The notes under the pieces are model-generated. The model was not told the DNA's origin. It did no database searches and saw nothing but the letters and a program-made list of their open reading frames with translations. 64,000 bases of DNA from Mnemiopsis leidyi (Eukaryota > Ctenophora > Tentaculata > Lobata > Bolinopsidae). Location of the stretch: positions 80,904-144,903 of the forward strand of contig JH153473.1 in NCBI GenBank assembly GCA_000226015.1. Reading direction: 5' to 3'. Positions 11,928 to 24,957 of the stretch are shown here, in pieces. The translations under genes were made by a program, and so were the position numbers. Each line of letters starts with the position of its first letter. The stretch's first letter is position 1.

Positions 11928-14900
11928 GGCGCAAGTACAAACAATAACACGTGCAGTGTAAAGAACAACACACAACACGTGCAATTTAAGAAGTATAAAA
12001 GCTCTGCAACACAAGGGCCCCCCAACTTAACTATGGAAGTTCCAAAACCACATTGTCTGTTAAGCAAGGTCGACAAAGCTAGTTTGTAGCGCGAGTTTCA
12101 GGAAATGGAGCCCCTAAAGTAGCTCCGATGGGAGCTACAAAAATTCTACTGTTATGTAATTAAACGCAATAAATTAGAGTTGCCGGGGACGCTTAAGTTT
12201 TAAAGACGGATATTAAGAGAGTCGACTGATGGCCAAGCTATCAGAATGGCAGAAGAGCATCCCGTTTTATGCACTTTTGTTCAACAAGACATTTAATGTT
12301 AATTCTGGGCGTGTATTGACTGTTCAGACTGATTATTAAGGGAGACAATGAGTCAATGAGAGAAGGGCTCAGCACAACGAAGCAAATGTCTGTCAGAATC
12401 CATGTCTTCAATCTTTAAGTGAGTATGATGGATAGTTCTAGATCTCTATAAATGAGCCTATTTGACGAATGAAGAACTTTAAAAAGATCAGAAGAATGTT
12501 AGGTTTTAGATGTTAATTCAATTCTACTGAAACTCAGAACTGAGCAAGAATATAGATAATCAATACAAGAGATCATATCCGAATAAAACATAGTCACATA
12601 CTCCTGACAAGACATCCTAAAATTGGTGGCTCTATTTTCTGTTCAATCCATAAAGTCTGAGGAGGAAAAAAATCAGTCGCAAGTCATAGGTATAATGCTG
12701 TTACCAAACATCTTAAACTTAAAAATCGTCTCAAAAAAGGGAGTTCAACTTCATATTATCAAAGTATCCTAAAGCAAGAACAATGATTAAAATTGAGGAG
12801 TTCAAAGGGACCAGGAATGAAGAGAGGAGTCTGTACAGGACCACACGCGGGACAGATAAGGGAGAGAAGACGGCACGTGATCTTACCCTGTAGTTAGGGT
12901 ACCGCGTCTGGGTAACGAACAGCTATCGTCGAATACGTTAACCACTAAGCAGCTATATGATGGCTCTCAACTCGCGAGTTGAAAGCTAATTCCTAATCAG
13001 AGTATACTTACTACAAGCCCTACAATGTACACTAGATGATCACACTACAATACGAAGTGCAGTGTGCTCCTGCACGTGCGTTACCTCAACACCGGCTTTA
13101 GAGGTGCAGCACGTGTAACTTATAGGTCTCTCCGAGTGTATTTAATGTCTAAAGTTCGTTATAGATAGCATAGGCATACAAAAGGTTTAGCCGGGAAAGC
13201 GGACTTATACTGATCCTAATTCCTAACTCAGTATCAGTTCGTCATTGCCTATTGCTTTCGTGTACCAAAGAGTCCACACTCATTTTCAAGTGATAATGTG
13301 ACTGAGTTGAATAAACTTGGGAACAAAATCATGTTAAAGAGGATCAGGTAAGCTTATATTAGTCAGCATCCATGATGTTTCAAATCCTATGGGGCATAAC
13401 TGCACCAAGTCTCCAAGCTAACAGTAATGGTACAACAAGAAACAAAAACCCAGACACACAACAAATGGAATTGAAGTACACTAGCTAGCTCAGAAAGGGA
13501 CTGAGTACTGGTTCAACTTAGATCAGTCAAATAGCATAGGTTATTATTGATGATTCCCTTAACTGACCGCTGAAACCTCATAAACAAGCAAAGAGAGATC
13601 AAGAATCGTTTAGTATGGCCCAAGGCCAGGGTGATGTATCTTGTTAATATTCAGTAAGTAGTTTCGATTTAGCTCCCCCATTCATCTGAGTATCTACATT
13701 GTAGCTAAGTCCGTGAACACTAAGCGATGAAACACTTGGACTCTCGGTCTGTACACTAATTCATTGAAATGCAGCCCCATACACATCAGCCCCATACACA
13801 GCAGGGAATCTAGCTGAGAATATTAAAGAAAATACGGAAAGAGACTATTATGCAGTTTTCATTAAATATTTTGTGCGTCCAAGAAAATCTTGCCGGCCTT
13901 TTTACGGTCGATTTCTCGAGGCAACCGTCAAGTTAAATCTAAAAGCAGATCTCTAATGGCTAACTTAGAAACCTAATTGTTCTTTTATCTTAAAGTAAGT
14001 TGTTCTGGAGATTGGAGGATTTTATTTTGGGCGGAGGGTGGGGCATTTAACCTTGAGGAACATTTGACGGATCCTGCAAGTCTTACCACAGAGACCTCCT
14101 GTCTGTTGTCTGTAATGATAAAAGTAGCGACCAATGACCACAAATATAATACCATAGACAAGAGCTGACCGTGTTACCAAAGGAAGAAATCGCGAATTAC
14201 AAATACACACTCCTCAACAATCGGTAATCACGATGCAGTGTTTAGTGAAGAGTACAAAATGTGTGTAGGGGTGAAGAGGGGCCAGGGTGTAGAGGTGGAG
14301 GAGGTGAATAGATCAATACAGTTTTGTGGGAGAAATCTGTCTGGAAAAATAGTGAAGAATAAAGTGTATAGGGAGGCGCATGCTATGCAGCACATTCAGG
14401 AGTTTACTGAGCAATGATACAGTGTAGCAAGCCTGACAAACAGTCATGCACTACTGGAGTAAGGCGGAGCCTGATAAGATTGAATCGGTTCAGATAAATG
14501 TCATTAGCTGATAGGACGAATAAACCCGACGACCAGTAAACAGGCGGTGAACACAACTTCTGCGGTAGTTGCAGCTGTGTTACAGATGTGGGGCCTGCAG
14601 TACACTTCACAACTGTGGTGTCATGTTCTAAGTAGATGGGATTGAGGAGTGGCAAAGTGGGAGGTGGCACTAAAGAGCCAGGCTCGCTCACAGGTGGAGG
14701 ATTGATGGCAGAGGAAAGAGAGGATAAGCTGTGACGGCGGATGTCGGGATTTCCTATCACCATATTGCTATATTGGTTCCTGGCGCACGTGCAAGACAAA
14801 GCAGAGGTTGCAAGGTGCAGTGAGAATATATTGCGGGGCAACCTTCTGACATAGGGGGCAGATCACTTTCATTTCAGAGTCTCAGAAATAAGCCATTTGA

Positions 14901-15730
14901 AATATGAAATGAAGCAGAGGTTAGGCAGAGACTGAAGAGGAGTGTTTTCCAAGAAAGTAGAATATGACCCAACAGATTTTAGTTCGCCTGTCTAATAACG
15001 ATCCTACCATAATTGCAGAACAATTCGAAAAGCAGGGCCGACAAATTAAGGTATCAGAACGGTATACTTTTGTGGTTATGGGTGGATTTGTCGCATCAGG
15101 GTATCATAGTATTTTCACAGTGTGGGGACTATGTAAAAGTGAAGGTCGACTTTGACGATGAATGAAAAGTGCTGTAAGACAGATCAAGTAAGGCAAATAG
15201 AGTTGGGCAAATCGAATAGGGCAGATAGAACATTGCAAATAGAGTGGGGCAAATCGAATAGGGCAGATAGAAAAGGGCAAATAGAGTGGGGCTAAACAGC
15301 TAATATTGAAATATTTCGTCAGGTCAAGGGGATAAGCGGGACTAATTGTCCCACTTAAGGTGATAGTCTAAGTTGAAGCAGGGAGCAGAAACGATAAGAA
15401 GATTTTTGCGATCACATGCTGGACACTGATCGTGAAGTATCATTTTCTCATTAGTTGTTTATTCAACCTTATTCTGCTTATCTAACTCAACGAAGTCGCA
15501 ATAATTACCGGATTAAACAATTAGATTACAGATCAGGCGATGCTCGTATGCGAGACAGTCAGCTGGTCAGTTACCCCGACCCAGCACTAAACACCGTGAA
15601 GTCAAGGAAGTTATCGGGTGTGTGGGTTTGGAAACTGGGCCAGGTTGGTAACCTGAGTCTTCCTGCCCCATGTCGACGCCAAGATAAGTAATGGAAATCT
15701 TGAAATCTTGAGAAGACGTATCGAACTAAC
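11928..15730 (-). other. intron or intergenic stretch between variable exons D and C
   Basis: No C2-like exon seen. A minus-strand Ser/Pro-rich reading frame of 145 residues at 14404-14841 has no recognisable domain and no identified splice partner; it could be another exon but is unsupported. CACGTG at about 12873, 13073, 13112 and 14787. Confidence 0.4.
15190..15296. repeat. short tandem repeat of gggcaaatagag/gggcagatag modules
   Basis: About two and a half copies of a roughly 50-bp unit built from gcaaatagagtggggcaaat and cgaatagggcagatagaa. No coding content. Confidence 0.75.
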
Positions 15731-15959
15731 CGTCAAGAGTACAGACGACGAACGGGTCAGGGGTGAAAGTCTTGAGGATGGCCTCTCCTCCCCCCAGATC
15801 GATAGCGTCTCTGACATGAACAATAACGTAGCACAAATCGTCAGCCATGCTCTTGATCACCATCTCCTTCTCCTGGAAACCCTTGTCATCCACGCTGGAG
15901 CTGCTGGGGCAGGAGCTGGGGTCGGGGTTCATCCCCTGGCTGGTCCTCCTGCTGCTCAT
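15731..15959 (-). CDS. variable first exon C of the C2 gene (half C2 domain)
   Basis: From ATG at 15959 (MSSRRTSQGMNPDPSS) to the phase-1 donor TTGACG|gttagt at 15731/15730, 229 nt. After about 40 Ser-rich residues it shows VIVHVRDAIDL, then TPDPFVVCTLDG, ending at the same point of the C2 fold as exons A, B and D. Loop 1 is longer than usual (GGGEAILKTFTPDP), with one Asp in the DPF motif. The frame is open a few codons above the ATG, so the start is a choice, not proof. Joins in phase to 11375-11430. Confidence 0.8.
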
Positions 15960-16529
15960 CTCACAAAACAACAACTGTACGGCAGGTTGGGACTATTTTG
16001 GGCGGCGTGCGGTTAGCATCTTGGAGCGATGGTTCATTTCCGAGAGAAGAGAGGCTTGTCCCACTTAATAGGGATCAGGAGTGGCTGGCATTGCATGGGA
16101 CGTCGCATTACCGGGGATCGTTCTCAAAATAATTCTCTTTTCAGGAAGTGGGTATTCGCTTATAAATCACTACTAAAACATGTTTCTAAATGAGATGAGA
16201 GTTACACGTCTAGATTATTAGATTCATCTTGAGGTGAAGTTCCATTGTGTGATGGTACAAGTTAGTGGTAACTAAGCTTTTTGCAACTTTTATCCAGATG
16301 TCATAATAATGCACTGTAAGACCTGGATTCTGGATTCATGGAACCACAAAGATTACCACTTGAATTTTATGTATGGGATTGCACAACCAATGAAAATATG
16401 ATATGATATAATCATATAATATGATCTGATATGATCATATAATGCCGATCAATTCCATTTCAATAAGATCCACTTATACAAGTGTAGCTCAAGACTACGT
16501 ATTGATGCTGAAGAACCTTCGTGGACTCT

Positions 16530-16853
16530 ATGGCTGATAAACTTGATCTAGAAGAAAAGTTGAAAACTTCATCGTTATACACAGAACAGAAGAAAGTGTA
16601 CGAAATGCAACTGCTTTACTTGAACAGCGGTCTACCTACTTTCATGGGAGATGCCAGATATATCGATACAGATGCCATGGCTGGAACCACAGGAACCATA
16701 AGTCCACAAAGAGCTGTTGGGGTCGATAGTCCAGTTGATGACTGTGACAACCAGCCGACCGTGAGTTCCGGATATGTGTCTTATTCGCTGAGTGGGACGA
16801 CAACCACCCAGCTTCATCATGAATCTCTCCATGACGAAACAAAGGAGAGATGA
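16530..16853 (+). CDS. possible small single-exon gene nested in a C2-gene intron
   Basis: 107 residues from ATG at 16530 (MADKLDLEEKLKTSSLYTEQ) to TGA at 16853, with an in-frame TGA 19-21 bases upstream of the ATG. The protein is hydrophilic. Its first 45 residues look helical and charged; the rest is Ser/Thr/Gly-rich and ends in KER. No signal peptide, membrane segment or known domain. It runs opposite to the host gene, between variable exons B and C. The composition looks like protein, but I know no family, so it could be a chance frame or a terminal exon. Confidence 0.4.
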   Translation: MADKLDLEEKLKTSSLYTEQKKVYEMQLLYLNSGLPTFMGDARYIDTDAMAGTTGTISPQRAVGVDSPVDDCDNQPTVSSGYVSYSLSGTTTTQLHHESLHDETKER

Positions 16854-19800
16854 AAGAGTGAAAGGGTAAGTCCAGATCGAAATGGGGTAAGAAAGAAGGC
16901 ACACTTAGATGTAGATCTAACTGTATGAATGTGCCGTAGCAAAGGTTCTGAATAACACTACTTCCCCCCGATAAAAGTTTGGGTTGAGTAGGTTGTGCTG
17001 CATTCCGTCGAGCGTACCATATTTCGCAGGTCAGGTGCAGTGTGCTGGTATATCGGAAGTTCTCAACAGATACTTTTGGTGGAAGACATATGGTAGTTAT
17101 ACTCATAGTCAGACAGATAAAGTCCTTTCAGCGAAAAAAATTCAGTAATAATTATATTTTTGTATTCCTTCCAATCAAAATTTTGAGTAGGGAGAGTGTG
17201 GCATGTCTTGTTAATTTATGAAAGCAGGAAAAAGAAGTTGAGAAGCTGGTAGCGATCTGAATGAAGGTTATCTATGGACTCTAGTCATTTTTGGTTATAA
17301 GACATTGTCTTAAGACTTCTTACTTTGTCCGACAACAACTTTGGTTTGGATACTTTAGTTCACCTTTTAGCGCAGAAACTAAAATTCCTTAAGACAATCC
17401 ATTGCATCTATACGACTGCTAACGAAGTCAAAGTTAGGAGCATGGCCGTAGTGAAATTTAACGTTTATCTTTTTATTACACTTGTCAGGAATCTAGCAAC
17501 ACGAAAACTAACAACGAATAAGAAACAAAAGTGTGATTTAAATAAAACAGATGACGTGCCCAAAACTTTAGTGCATATCTTAAACTGTAAAAAGCTTAAA
17601 GATTAAGTGAAGCTTTTAAAGATATGTTTTTACCACCGTTTAACTGGGTTTATATTTCACCATCTTTGTATCCCTTAATGACCTTGCCATTTGTAGCACG
17701 ACGGATATAACCACCCTAGTTAATTATAAAGAGAAGCGGATTTTGAGATCGGGTTCAACCAGAGGAACTTATGTGTTGGGGGCGCTTTACTTGTCGACGA
17801 GCACAAATGTGAGCAAAACAGATGTGAGCAAAACACATGTGAGCAAAAACCTTTCGACCAAATTAACCTGATCTAACAGTGAATGTTTTCTGTAAACTAG
17901 GTGCAGGTTAGCCACCATACTTCCTTAAAAGTACGATTATTATCAGAAAGAAGACTGTGAGAAGCACAAAAAGCTGTTACTGTGGCTTCTTTACTAATAA
18001 CTAAACTTGTTATTCGATTGACTCGACTCAGTTTATGGTTAATACTCATAAATCGCCCATCAGACAAAAGGATTGTACATTTGGATTTAGCATTCGCCAT
18101 TCGACAAGAGTTCAAAGATTTAGATCTCAATCAAGAATTCCCTTGGCAAACTCTGAAGAGGTTTTCAGGGTACTAAGATTATTAGTTGTCTAGACAACCG
18201 ATGCGACCAAATCAGGCATAAAATAACAAAATGAAACAAATATTCAAACAACCTAGCTCATACTATTCATTCACACAGAATACCGGTCGAGGACACAGCA
18301 GTTCATTTCCACCACACGATAAAGCCGTGAAAAGAATCCCCAAGTAGGCTCCCTCACACGGCAAAGTAATAAAAGGTAAATCAGCGGGGCATCCGGAAGT
18401 GCACTCCGACAATTAGAATAAGCTGCTAGTGACTCTCTGGGACACGGAGCTTGTATTGGAACTCCCCCCTCTCTCTCTCCCTCTCTCTGGAGATCTCCAG
18501 ATAGCTCGCCTAGTTCCGTCATTTCACCACTCTAATTGTGGGAGACTAAACTCCTATCGTTAAAGGAGGGGAAGTGGCTGGTTTGGTAACTGTTTACTTC
18601 CAATATGGGTGAAATGGGATAAGTGATTTGTATTTTAGTGAGGTAAAAGTGTGACAGCTTGCCCCTTAAGGAAGTTGATTATCGTCGTGTCAAGAATAAT
18701 CACGGATCATTAATCTGCGTATCGGATCACTGGTGATCGCTTTTCTTGGTCCAGTGGAAGATTGGCATTTGTCGGAGCTAGGAAATGGCGGTAGTGCGGA
18801 GATTCTGATTTTCGGCTATCTTTTTTGGAGAGAAAAAGGGGCAGTTCCGAAAGATCTAGAATTTTACATACAGACACATTGCACATCAATGAAGATGCCA
18901 AAAAATATGAAAGTCAAAGTGCTAAAAATGTCAAGAGCAGATTTATGAGTCTAAATTGTACAAAAATTGAAGCATTCTTGAAAATTTCATAGGCGGAAAT
19001 GACAGAAAGAAGATTGCGATTTCTAAATTGTATTCGGATAAAGGGATACTACTACTAGTTACTACTACTATTCAGATAAAACAAAGGCTAGATAGGAAGC
19101 GGCCAGGAGGAAGAACCGCTCCAGTGAGCTAGCGGATCATGACTGTACATCATGTACGGGATGTTTGTTCGGCCCGGTGGGGTACAACATTTAGATTTAG
19201 CAGAAAGAGAGAATCACTTTCAACTTTAAACTTTAGATTGAGATCGTGAGTTTGGTCGCAATTTTAAGAACTGAGTGTAATGTTATCCAGATTTATGGAC
19301 AAAGTATATAGAAGATACTTTAAAACATCCAAAGAAGTCGAGGAGGTAGAGCAGTAGTGTCAGCACAGGTTCATGCCGGCAGCGTCTCATCGAGCAGTGA
19401 ACCACATAAAAACCACTGTTCCTGTCCAATCTTATTGTGGTCTACAGTGAGATACGGGATACAGCTAATTCTTCTGAGTTATGGTATGAGAACAACTACA
19501 AAATTAGAAAATTAATGTCACTAGCTGAGAGGTGTGGTCGGAATTGAACCACACTGGTCAACTTTTCGGGGAGAAACTTGGAGGAGAGTGGGAAGCGACC
19601 GTCAAACCAACAATTGTACTGGCAGAGCAATTTAAAGACAATGTGGTCTTGTTATAACGTTGTGGAAGAGCAACCTTCCTACATCTTGTAAAAACATGAA
19701 GTAGAGAGCAGGACTAAGATGAGGACTTAGAAAGGAGCAGTAGACTGGAAAGCAACCTAGGGAGACACCCAATACTGTCCCAGCAAACGCCACCAAAATA

Positions 19801-20849
19801 GGAGGATAATGCTGTAACGAATTTCCGCCACTAGTCCCCTGGACGGCCCGTTAGCCGCTGCATTCTGCTGGAATAAGATGGTAGTGGGTGATGCTCGGTC
19901 CCTCCCGACATATTACCTTGCCAACACAGTTTTGCCTTGGCCCAATCCAAGAGGTGTATCTCTGAGACAAGGGCATTAAAACTTAGGATAACAACCACAT
20001 CGAAGTGAAGAAAACTTGTATCTTTTTGATATTAGGATAATTGTCAAGAAGGAAAGCCCGAATAAAGGTTGGATGAATAAGCGGATTTATTTTAGATTAA
20101 GCCCAACAAGAATTGCGCCCGCTTAGTTAGGTCTCACTTGACAATATTAAAAGACCTAGCTCTAGATTTCTAGGTCTACGGTAGGTAACTGGTTTCTTAG
20201 GGGGGATATGTACTTGTAGTTTAGAAGCCGCCATGTCAAAATAGATGTCGGCAAGAGGGCAGCTCATGACACCAAATTATGCCATTACTGGAGACAAACC
20301 TTAGCCCTTTTCCTGGAAGCAGGATGCCGCCAAAATCAAGAAGGGATACTGAGCTAGGTTTTACAGAGTCATTCGTGAAAAGCATATTTTGTATTTCGTA
20401 AGACCTGAGGTAATAATCTAATCAGAAAGTACTGATTGGAGTATTTAATTAAAGATGAAGCGGTCTGCCCAGAACTCAGGCTGAAAATCCAAAAGAAGAG
20501 CACGACGTCAGCATGCGATGTTCTCCAACAGGAAATGAGGATAAAAACTTAATCAACAAAAAGTTAGTGCCTAATTTTCACCAATCGTTCCACTGCTGGC
20601 TTTCGTGAGAGAATGCTAACTAATCAAGAAGATCAAATTGTGACTGTATTATCACGTGACCAAATAATTTGACCCGAGCCCAACTCGAGCATCAAATGAA
20701 ATCTCGTTGTGAATCATGTAACGGTCACACACTGCCGAAAAGCTGAATCATCTTGAATCACCTGTGAATACATGCGCCTGTAAAACAACATTCAGGATAC
20801 CCGATTGCTTCACGATCGGGAAATGCTGGTCACGTGGTGGGGAACAGAT

Positions 20850-20874
20850 CAAATCGTACACCGTGTACGATTTG
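20850..20874. repeat. perfect inverted repeat
   Basis: Two 11-bp arms (caaatcgtaca / tgtacgatttg) around a 3-bp spacer. CACGTG boxes lie on both sides (about 20831 and 20884). It could be a protein-binding palindrome; no transcript evidence. Confidence 0.7.
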
Positions 20875-21680
20875 TGTACGGTACACGTGTCCCTAATTTG
20901 AGCGGAGAGCACCTAATCCGAGGTTAAAGTACCTCAGTTAGGTTTGTTTGAACTTCCCTAGTAGGATTAATGGCGGCAAAGAATGAAATTAGGCCGAAAC
21001 AAGAGAGTTAATATCACAATTATTACAATATCAATTATTTCAGCAAATTAATGATATGGGGTGCAAGTTTGGCAGAATCAGGAAACCGAGGCACCTTTAA
21101 TTGAAGTATCCAACTCGGACCCTCGTTAAGGATTAATCGAGTGACTTTGCTTTGGAAGAGGATTTTTCCATAAAAAGTTTGGTAATGTCAACATAATTTT
21201 ATAAGAAAGAAAACTAAAAAAGCTATTCTTATTCTTAGCGATAAGGGCGAAGTAGCACTCCAGGGGATATGCTAATGATTTGGTCAGCCTATATTCAACA
21301 AGAAGAAACAGCACTGACTATTTCGTTGATGCTAAAGTATCAAGGGGTAAAAAAGTTTGTTGCTTTTGAGCAATACTTTAAGCATCACGGTCGTTGATAA
21401 AATTTCATTACAAAGTTGTACTGATTGACTCAAGCATAATCAGTCAAAAAATGAGGTAGGCCGCCAAGCATGAACAAAGTCGATGCTGTCGAACCAGAAC
21501 CAACAAGGAACACTTGGACTGAGCGTAGGAAAATAACCTTGGATACAGGCGGTCAGGTACTAACTGATCTGTCTAACTCACTGCAACACTGACAATTAGT
21601 TTCACCGCTCACATCTAACTAACCACCATGTTCAGGAAATAGTTATCGTAAAACCAAAGTTAGAGCACCAATAATCGGTA

Positions 21681-22008
21681 AACCTCTCTTCCCCTCACCT
21701 GAATACTCCACCTCGACAAATCTGTTGAACCTCTCTTCCCCTCACCTGAATACTCCACCTCGACAAATCTGTTGAACCTCTCTTCCCCTCACCTGAATAC
21801 TCCACCTCGACAAATCTGTTGAACCTCTCTTCCCTCACCTGAATACTCCAACTCGACAAATCTGTTAAACCTCTCTTCCCCTCACCTGAATACTCAACCT
21901 CGACAAATCTGTTGAACCTCTCTTCCTCTCACCTGAATACTCCACTTAGACAAATCTGTTAAACCTCTCTTCCCCTCACCTGAATACTCCACCTCGACAA
22001 ATCTGTGT
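21681..22008. repeat. 47-bp tandem repeat of exon end plus splice donor
   Basis: Seven copies start at 21681, 21728, 21775, 21822, 21868, 21915 and 21962 (period 47, once 46). Read on the minus strand each unit holds the last 29 or so exonic bases of variable exon B, the donor CAG|gtgag and the first intron bases. The copy at 21962 is the real exon edge; the other six lie in the intron downstream. Copies carry only a few substitutions, so the expansion looks recent. Confidence 0.92.
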
Positions 22009-22226
22009 ACTGGTCCCGATACGAGAGGCAGAGCCACCGCCTTCCTCACTTTTACAGAGATCTGTCCGGGTCGACCGTTCGGGTGGAACTGTTGAAGGTC
22101 CGGCTCTGAAACCGTAACCGGGGGATTCCGTCTCTCCTTCTCCTTGTCCTCTGTCTTCTTCTTGGAGCTGGTTTCCATGGCAGCATCCTCGGAGTTTGCG
22201 GAGAGAAACCGAGATGCGATCGTCAT
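21980..22226 (-). CDS. variable first exon B of the C2 gene (half C2 domain)
   Basis: From ATG at 22226 (MTIASRFLSANSEDAAMETS) to the phase-1 donor TTCAG|gtgagg at 21980/21979, 247 nt. A Lys/Glu-rich tail is followed by GQISVKVRKAVALPL and HRFVEVEYSG, matching the first half of a C2 domain. Both loop-1 aspartates are missing (LVSGPVHRFV instead of D-x-x-G-x-S-D-P-F-V), so an isoform with this half should not bind calcium in the usual way (inference). The donor is part of a seven-copy tandem repeat. Only the first donor keeps phase; later copies would meet a stop codon. Confidence 0.75.
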
Positions 22227-24957
22227 GTGCCGACAACTTGGAGATAATAAACAAGGTGAACTATGATACGATTTGAAACAAACGCCCCCGCTCCTGGCCC
22301 TTATAGCGATATTTTTCCAATCAAAGCTACCTCGGTAGTAACAGATGTCAAGACTTGACGTGCATTGGGCGACCGACTGGTCCTGGCCAGCTCATTGGCC
22401 CGCCTCCCTTCACGAGACAGGGCCACGTGACATCGGTCATTATATTATACCTTCGTAATCGCTATTCACCAAAGCCAGTACTTTATATATTTTGCTCTCA
22501 TAATCAACTGATAAACAGGCCTCTTATTGGGCCCAGCTATTTCTTCTAATTCCGGCAATAATTCCACCCTTTTCTGAGCCGTAAAGCCCGCTAGAGATTA
22601 ACCAGACATAATGCGGGAGGTGGGAAGGAGATGTCACGTGACCATATAGACAGGTGTGTGCGGGATGTCAAGCTACTGCTTGTTTATCAGAGATCCATCT
22701 ACCGATTAGAGCTCTCTGAGTAGTAGTAGCTGACACGCCCTTCAACAAATACACTAATCCTGTAATTGCTCGCTCTGGCGCTCTCTCCTGCTCCTTTTGC
22801 TCCTTCATAAACACAACCGTTACCGTCCCAAAGATCAGTAGGATTATGATGGAGTGACCCATGATCAGGTATCGGCACTAGGCACCGTGATTAATAATGG
22901 TGGAGATATCCGCCTTACTTCTGTTGCTGCCAGTACAATCGGTAATTTCTAATCGAAACTCGATGGAGAACAATAGGAGAGGATAGATCGTATTGTGGGC
23001 GATGTTAGCGGTGGTCCTCAGATGATGAAATCAAGTCTGGGTATCGTGTTGTGTGTGTAGTGAGCCTAGGAGAGCAGACCCGTGTAAGGGGAGCAAGACG
23101 GAGTAAGGGGAGCAAGGATTGGACTAAGGAGTTTTGTTTGAACAAAATGTCATTGACTGCTTTCACAAGAAGAAATTGGCTAACTTCGATAAAGTTAAAG
23201 TAAAGTCGTATGCTATTTTTAAAGTATTTCGTAGAATCCTTTTTATAAAACCGTTTTAGGGCTATAATCAGGTTGAGGAACTGAACATAAAACAAGGGTT
23301 TCATTGTACCAATGATGCTCTAAACACATTACAAATTAATGAAAATGGTTTCTTTAAGCTTTTATAACTGGAGAAAATCGTGATTTAGTTCAAAGAAACG
23401 GTAACTAGGTTTGAAGGCCACATTCTTGCTCTAGAGCAATACCCAATTTCTTACAAAGCAACATGAATCGGGCATTATTGTATTGGGTGCACCACATTAG
23501 ATGATACTACAATACTGCATTCATAATGAAAAATGTTCAAAACATAAACTAGAACCATGGCCATTAGGCGATAGATGATACGAATAATGATTTTATAAGG
23601 ATGATAGTGAAAATGAGTATGAATCTCTCTCCAGCGAGCATGTAATGTGTATATAATCCGAATCGTATCGGTCCGGTCCCAGCTGCAACCCAGTAACGAT
23701 TGGAGTGGACCACTGCTGAAGTACTTTAAATATTGTTATACCATAATGCATTTTGCAATTGAGCGGTTGTATGCGTTTAGGGATCATGCAAGCACGACAT
23801 GATAATATGTGAGCGAAACTAGTTACAGGCTTTTAGAGGGCCGCAGTTAGACTTTTAGGAGTATAATAGCTAAGGACGCCCGATAAAGGAGCTGAGGTAC
23901 TGGCTTCCATCTCGAGCCGAGATCCTCCTCCTGCACGTGCCAACTGCGACGACAAGTAATTGGTGTCGTGAGCAATCGGATTGAGGTAAATACAGCAGGA
24001 GTCAAAACGTGGGCTCCCCTCTCTGATGTCCTCACTAAATTGCAGAGAAGCGGGCCAATACAAAACCTGTACTGATGCTTTAAAACCTAAAGTGGTACTT
24101 GATAAAGGTTGTAGTGGAGCTAGGATATTTCTGCAGGAGCACCAAAAAGCAATATAATCACGCCCAAGGGATGCGGCATCCTCGTGTGTGGAATTGTATC
24201 GACATAGCGTTAACCAGCTAGTACAATACAGCAGGGGCCTATTGGGATGTCGACCCTCGTTAGTTGATCAAAAAGTAGAGGTGTTATACACGCCATAATA
24301 TAGAGTTTTAGAGGAAACCAGAAAGTAACTCGAAGAAGGAAATTCCCGTTACAAAGTGTCAGGGAAGAATAAACGTTTATCTAGGGGTTTATCAATTATC
24401 AGCAATGCAACCAATCTGCTGTAGCTGTATTCTGTCAAGTTCGAAAAATGACCCTTGATTTTTAGGGTCAAATAACCCTGGTTCTAGGGTCTAACAAAAC
24501 TGTATGTATGTAGATTAGACCGGTTCAGAAAACCAAAATATCATTGAGTAATTACCAAAAAAATGTCAGGCTATATTGTAGATTAGCAAACAACCCCAGA
24601 TACCAAAACGACCACCAATACTTCGATAATTACTGAAATTGTTTGGTATTTCCGATGCACATGGCGATTAATTTGGCCCTCATAACCACTCTATTGAACT
24701 TACTGCCCTGGAGCAGCAAGTGAAGTATTATAACGATGTTAGGAAGCGACAACCGACAAAACAAGTGCATGCGATCCCTTCGTTTGGGCTGGTTAACAAG
24801 TTAAAAGTCCACAACCGCAAGAGAAATGATGAATTTTAGAGACATCACTGGTGATTCCAATGAATTGGATAGCAAACAATACTGAAGTCTGAAACAAAAT
24901 TTGAAAATATCAGATACGAAAACGAGAAACTGTAAGCGATATCATGTATGGACTCAC
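22227..24957 (-). other. stretch between variable exons B and A
   Basis: No C2-like exon. A minus-strand frame at 22668-22862 (64 residues, begins MGHSIIILLIFGTVTVVF) would give one membrane segment followed by a charged tail; it is the only candidate microprotein and is weak. CACGTG at about 22423, 22635 and 23933. An AGGGTCA inverted repeat is near 24450-24472. Confidence 0.3.

Larger units (their letters stand above)
15960..21680 (-). other. intron between variable exons C and B
   Basis: Apart from the plus-strand frame at 16530-16853 I see no supported gene. An AT-rich run of ATATGAT and ATAAT units lies at about 16393-16445, a short gtgagcaaaac repeat at about 17809-17850, and a perfect 11-bp inverted repeat at 20850-20874. 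Confidence 0.4.

Noticed and set aside
19530-19570. B-box-like GGTTCAATTCC on the minus strand, considered as a tRNA gene.
   Set aside because: No matching A box at the right spacing and no acceptor or T-arm pairing.
21976-22254. Alternative minus-strand frame over variable exon B beginning MFIISKL.
   Set aside because: Only the MTIASR frame gives the C2 pattern (GQISVKVRKAV ... FVEVEYSG) and the phase-1 donor.
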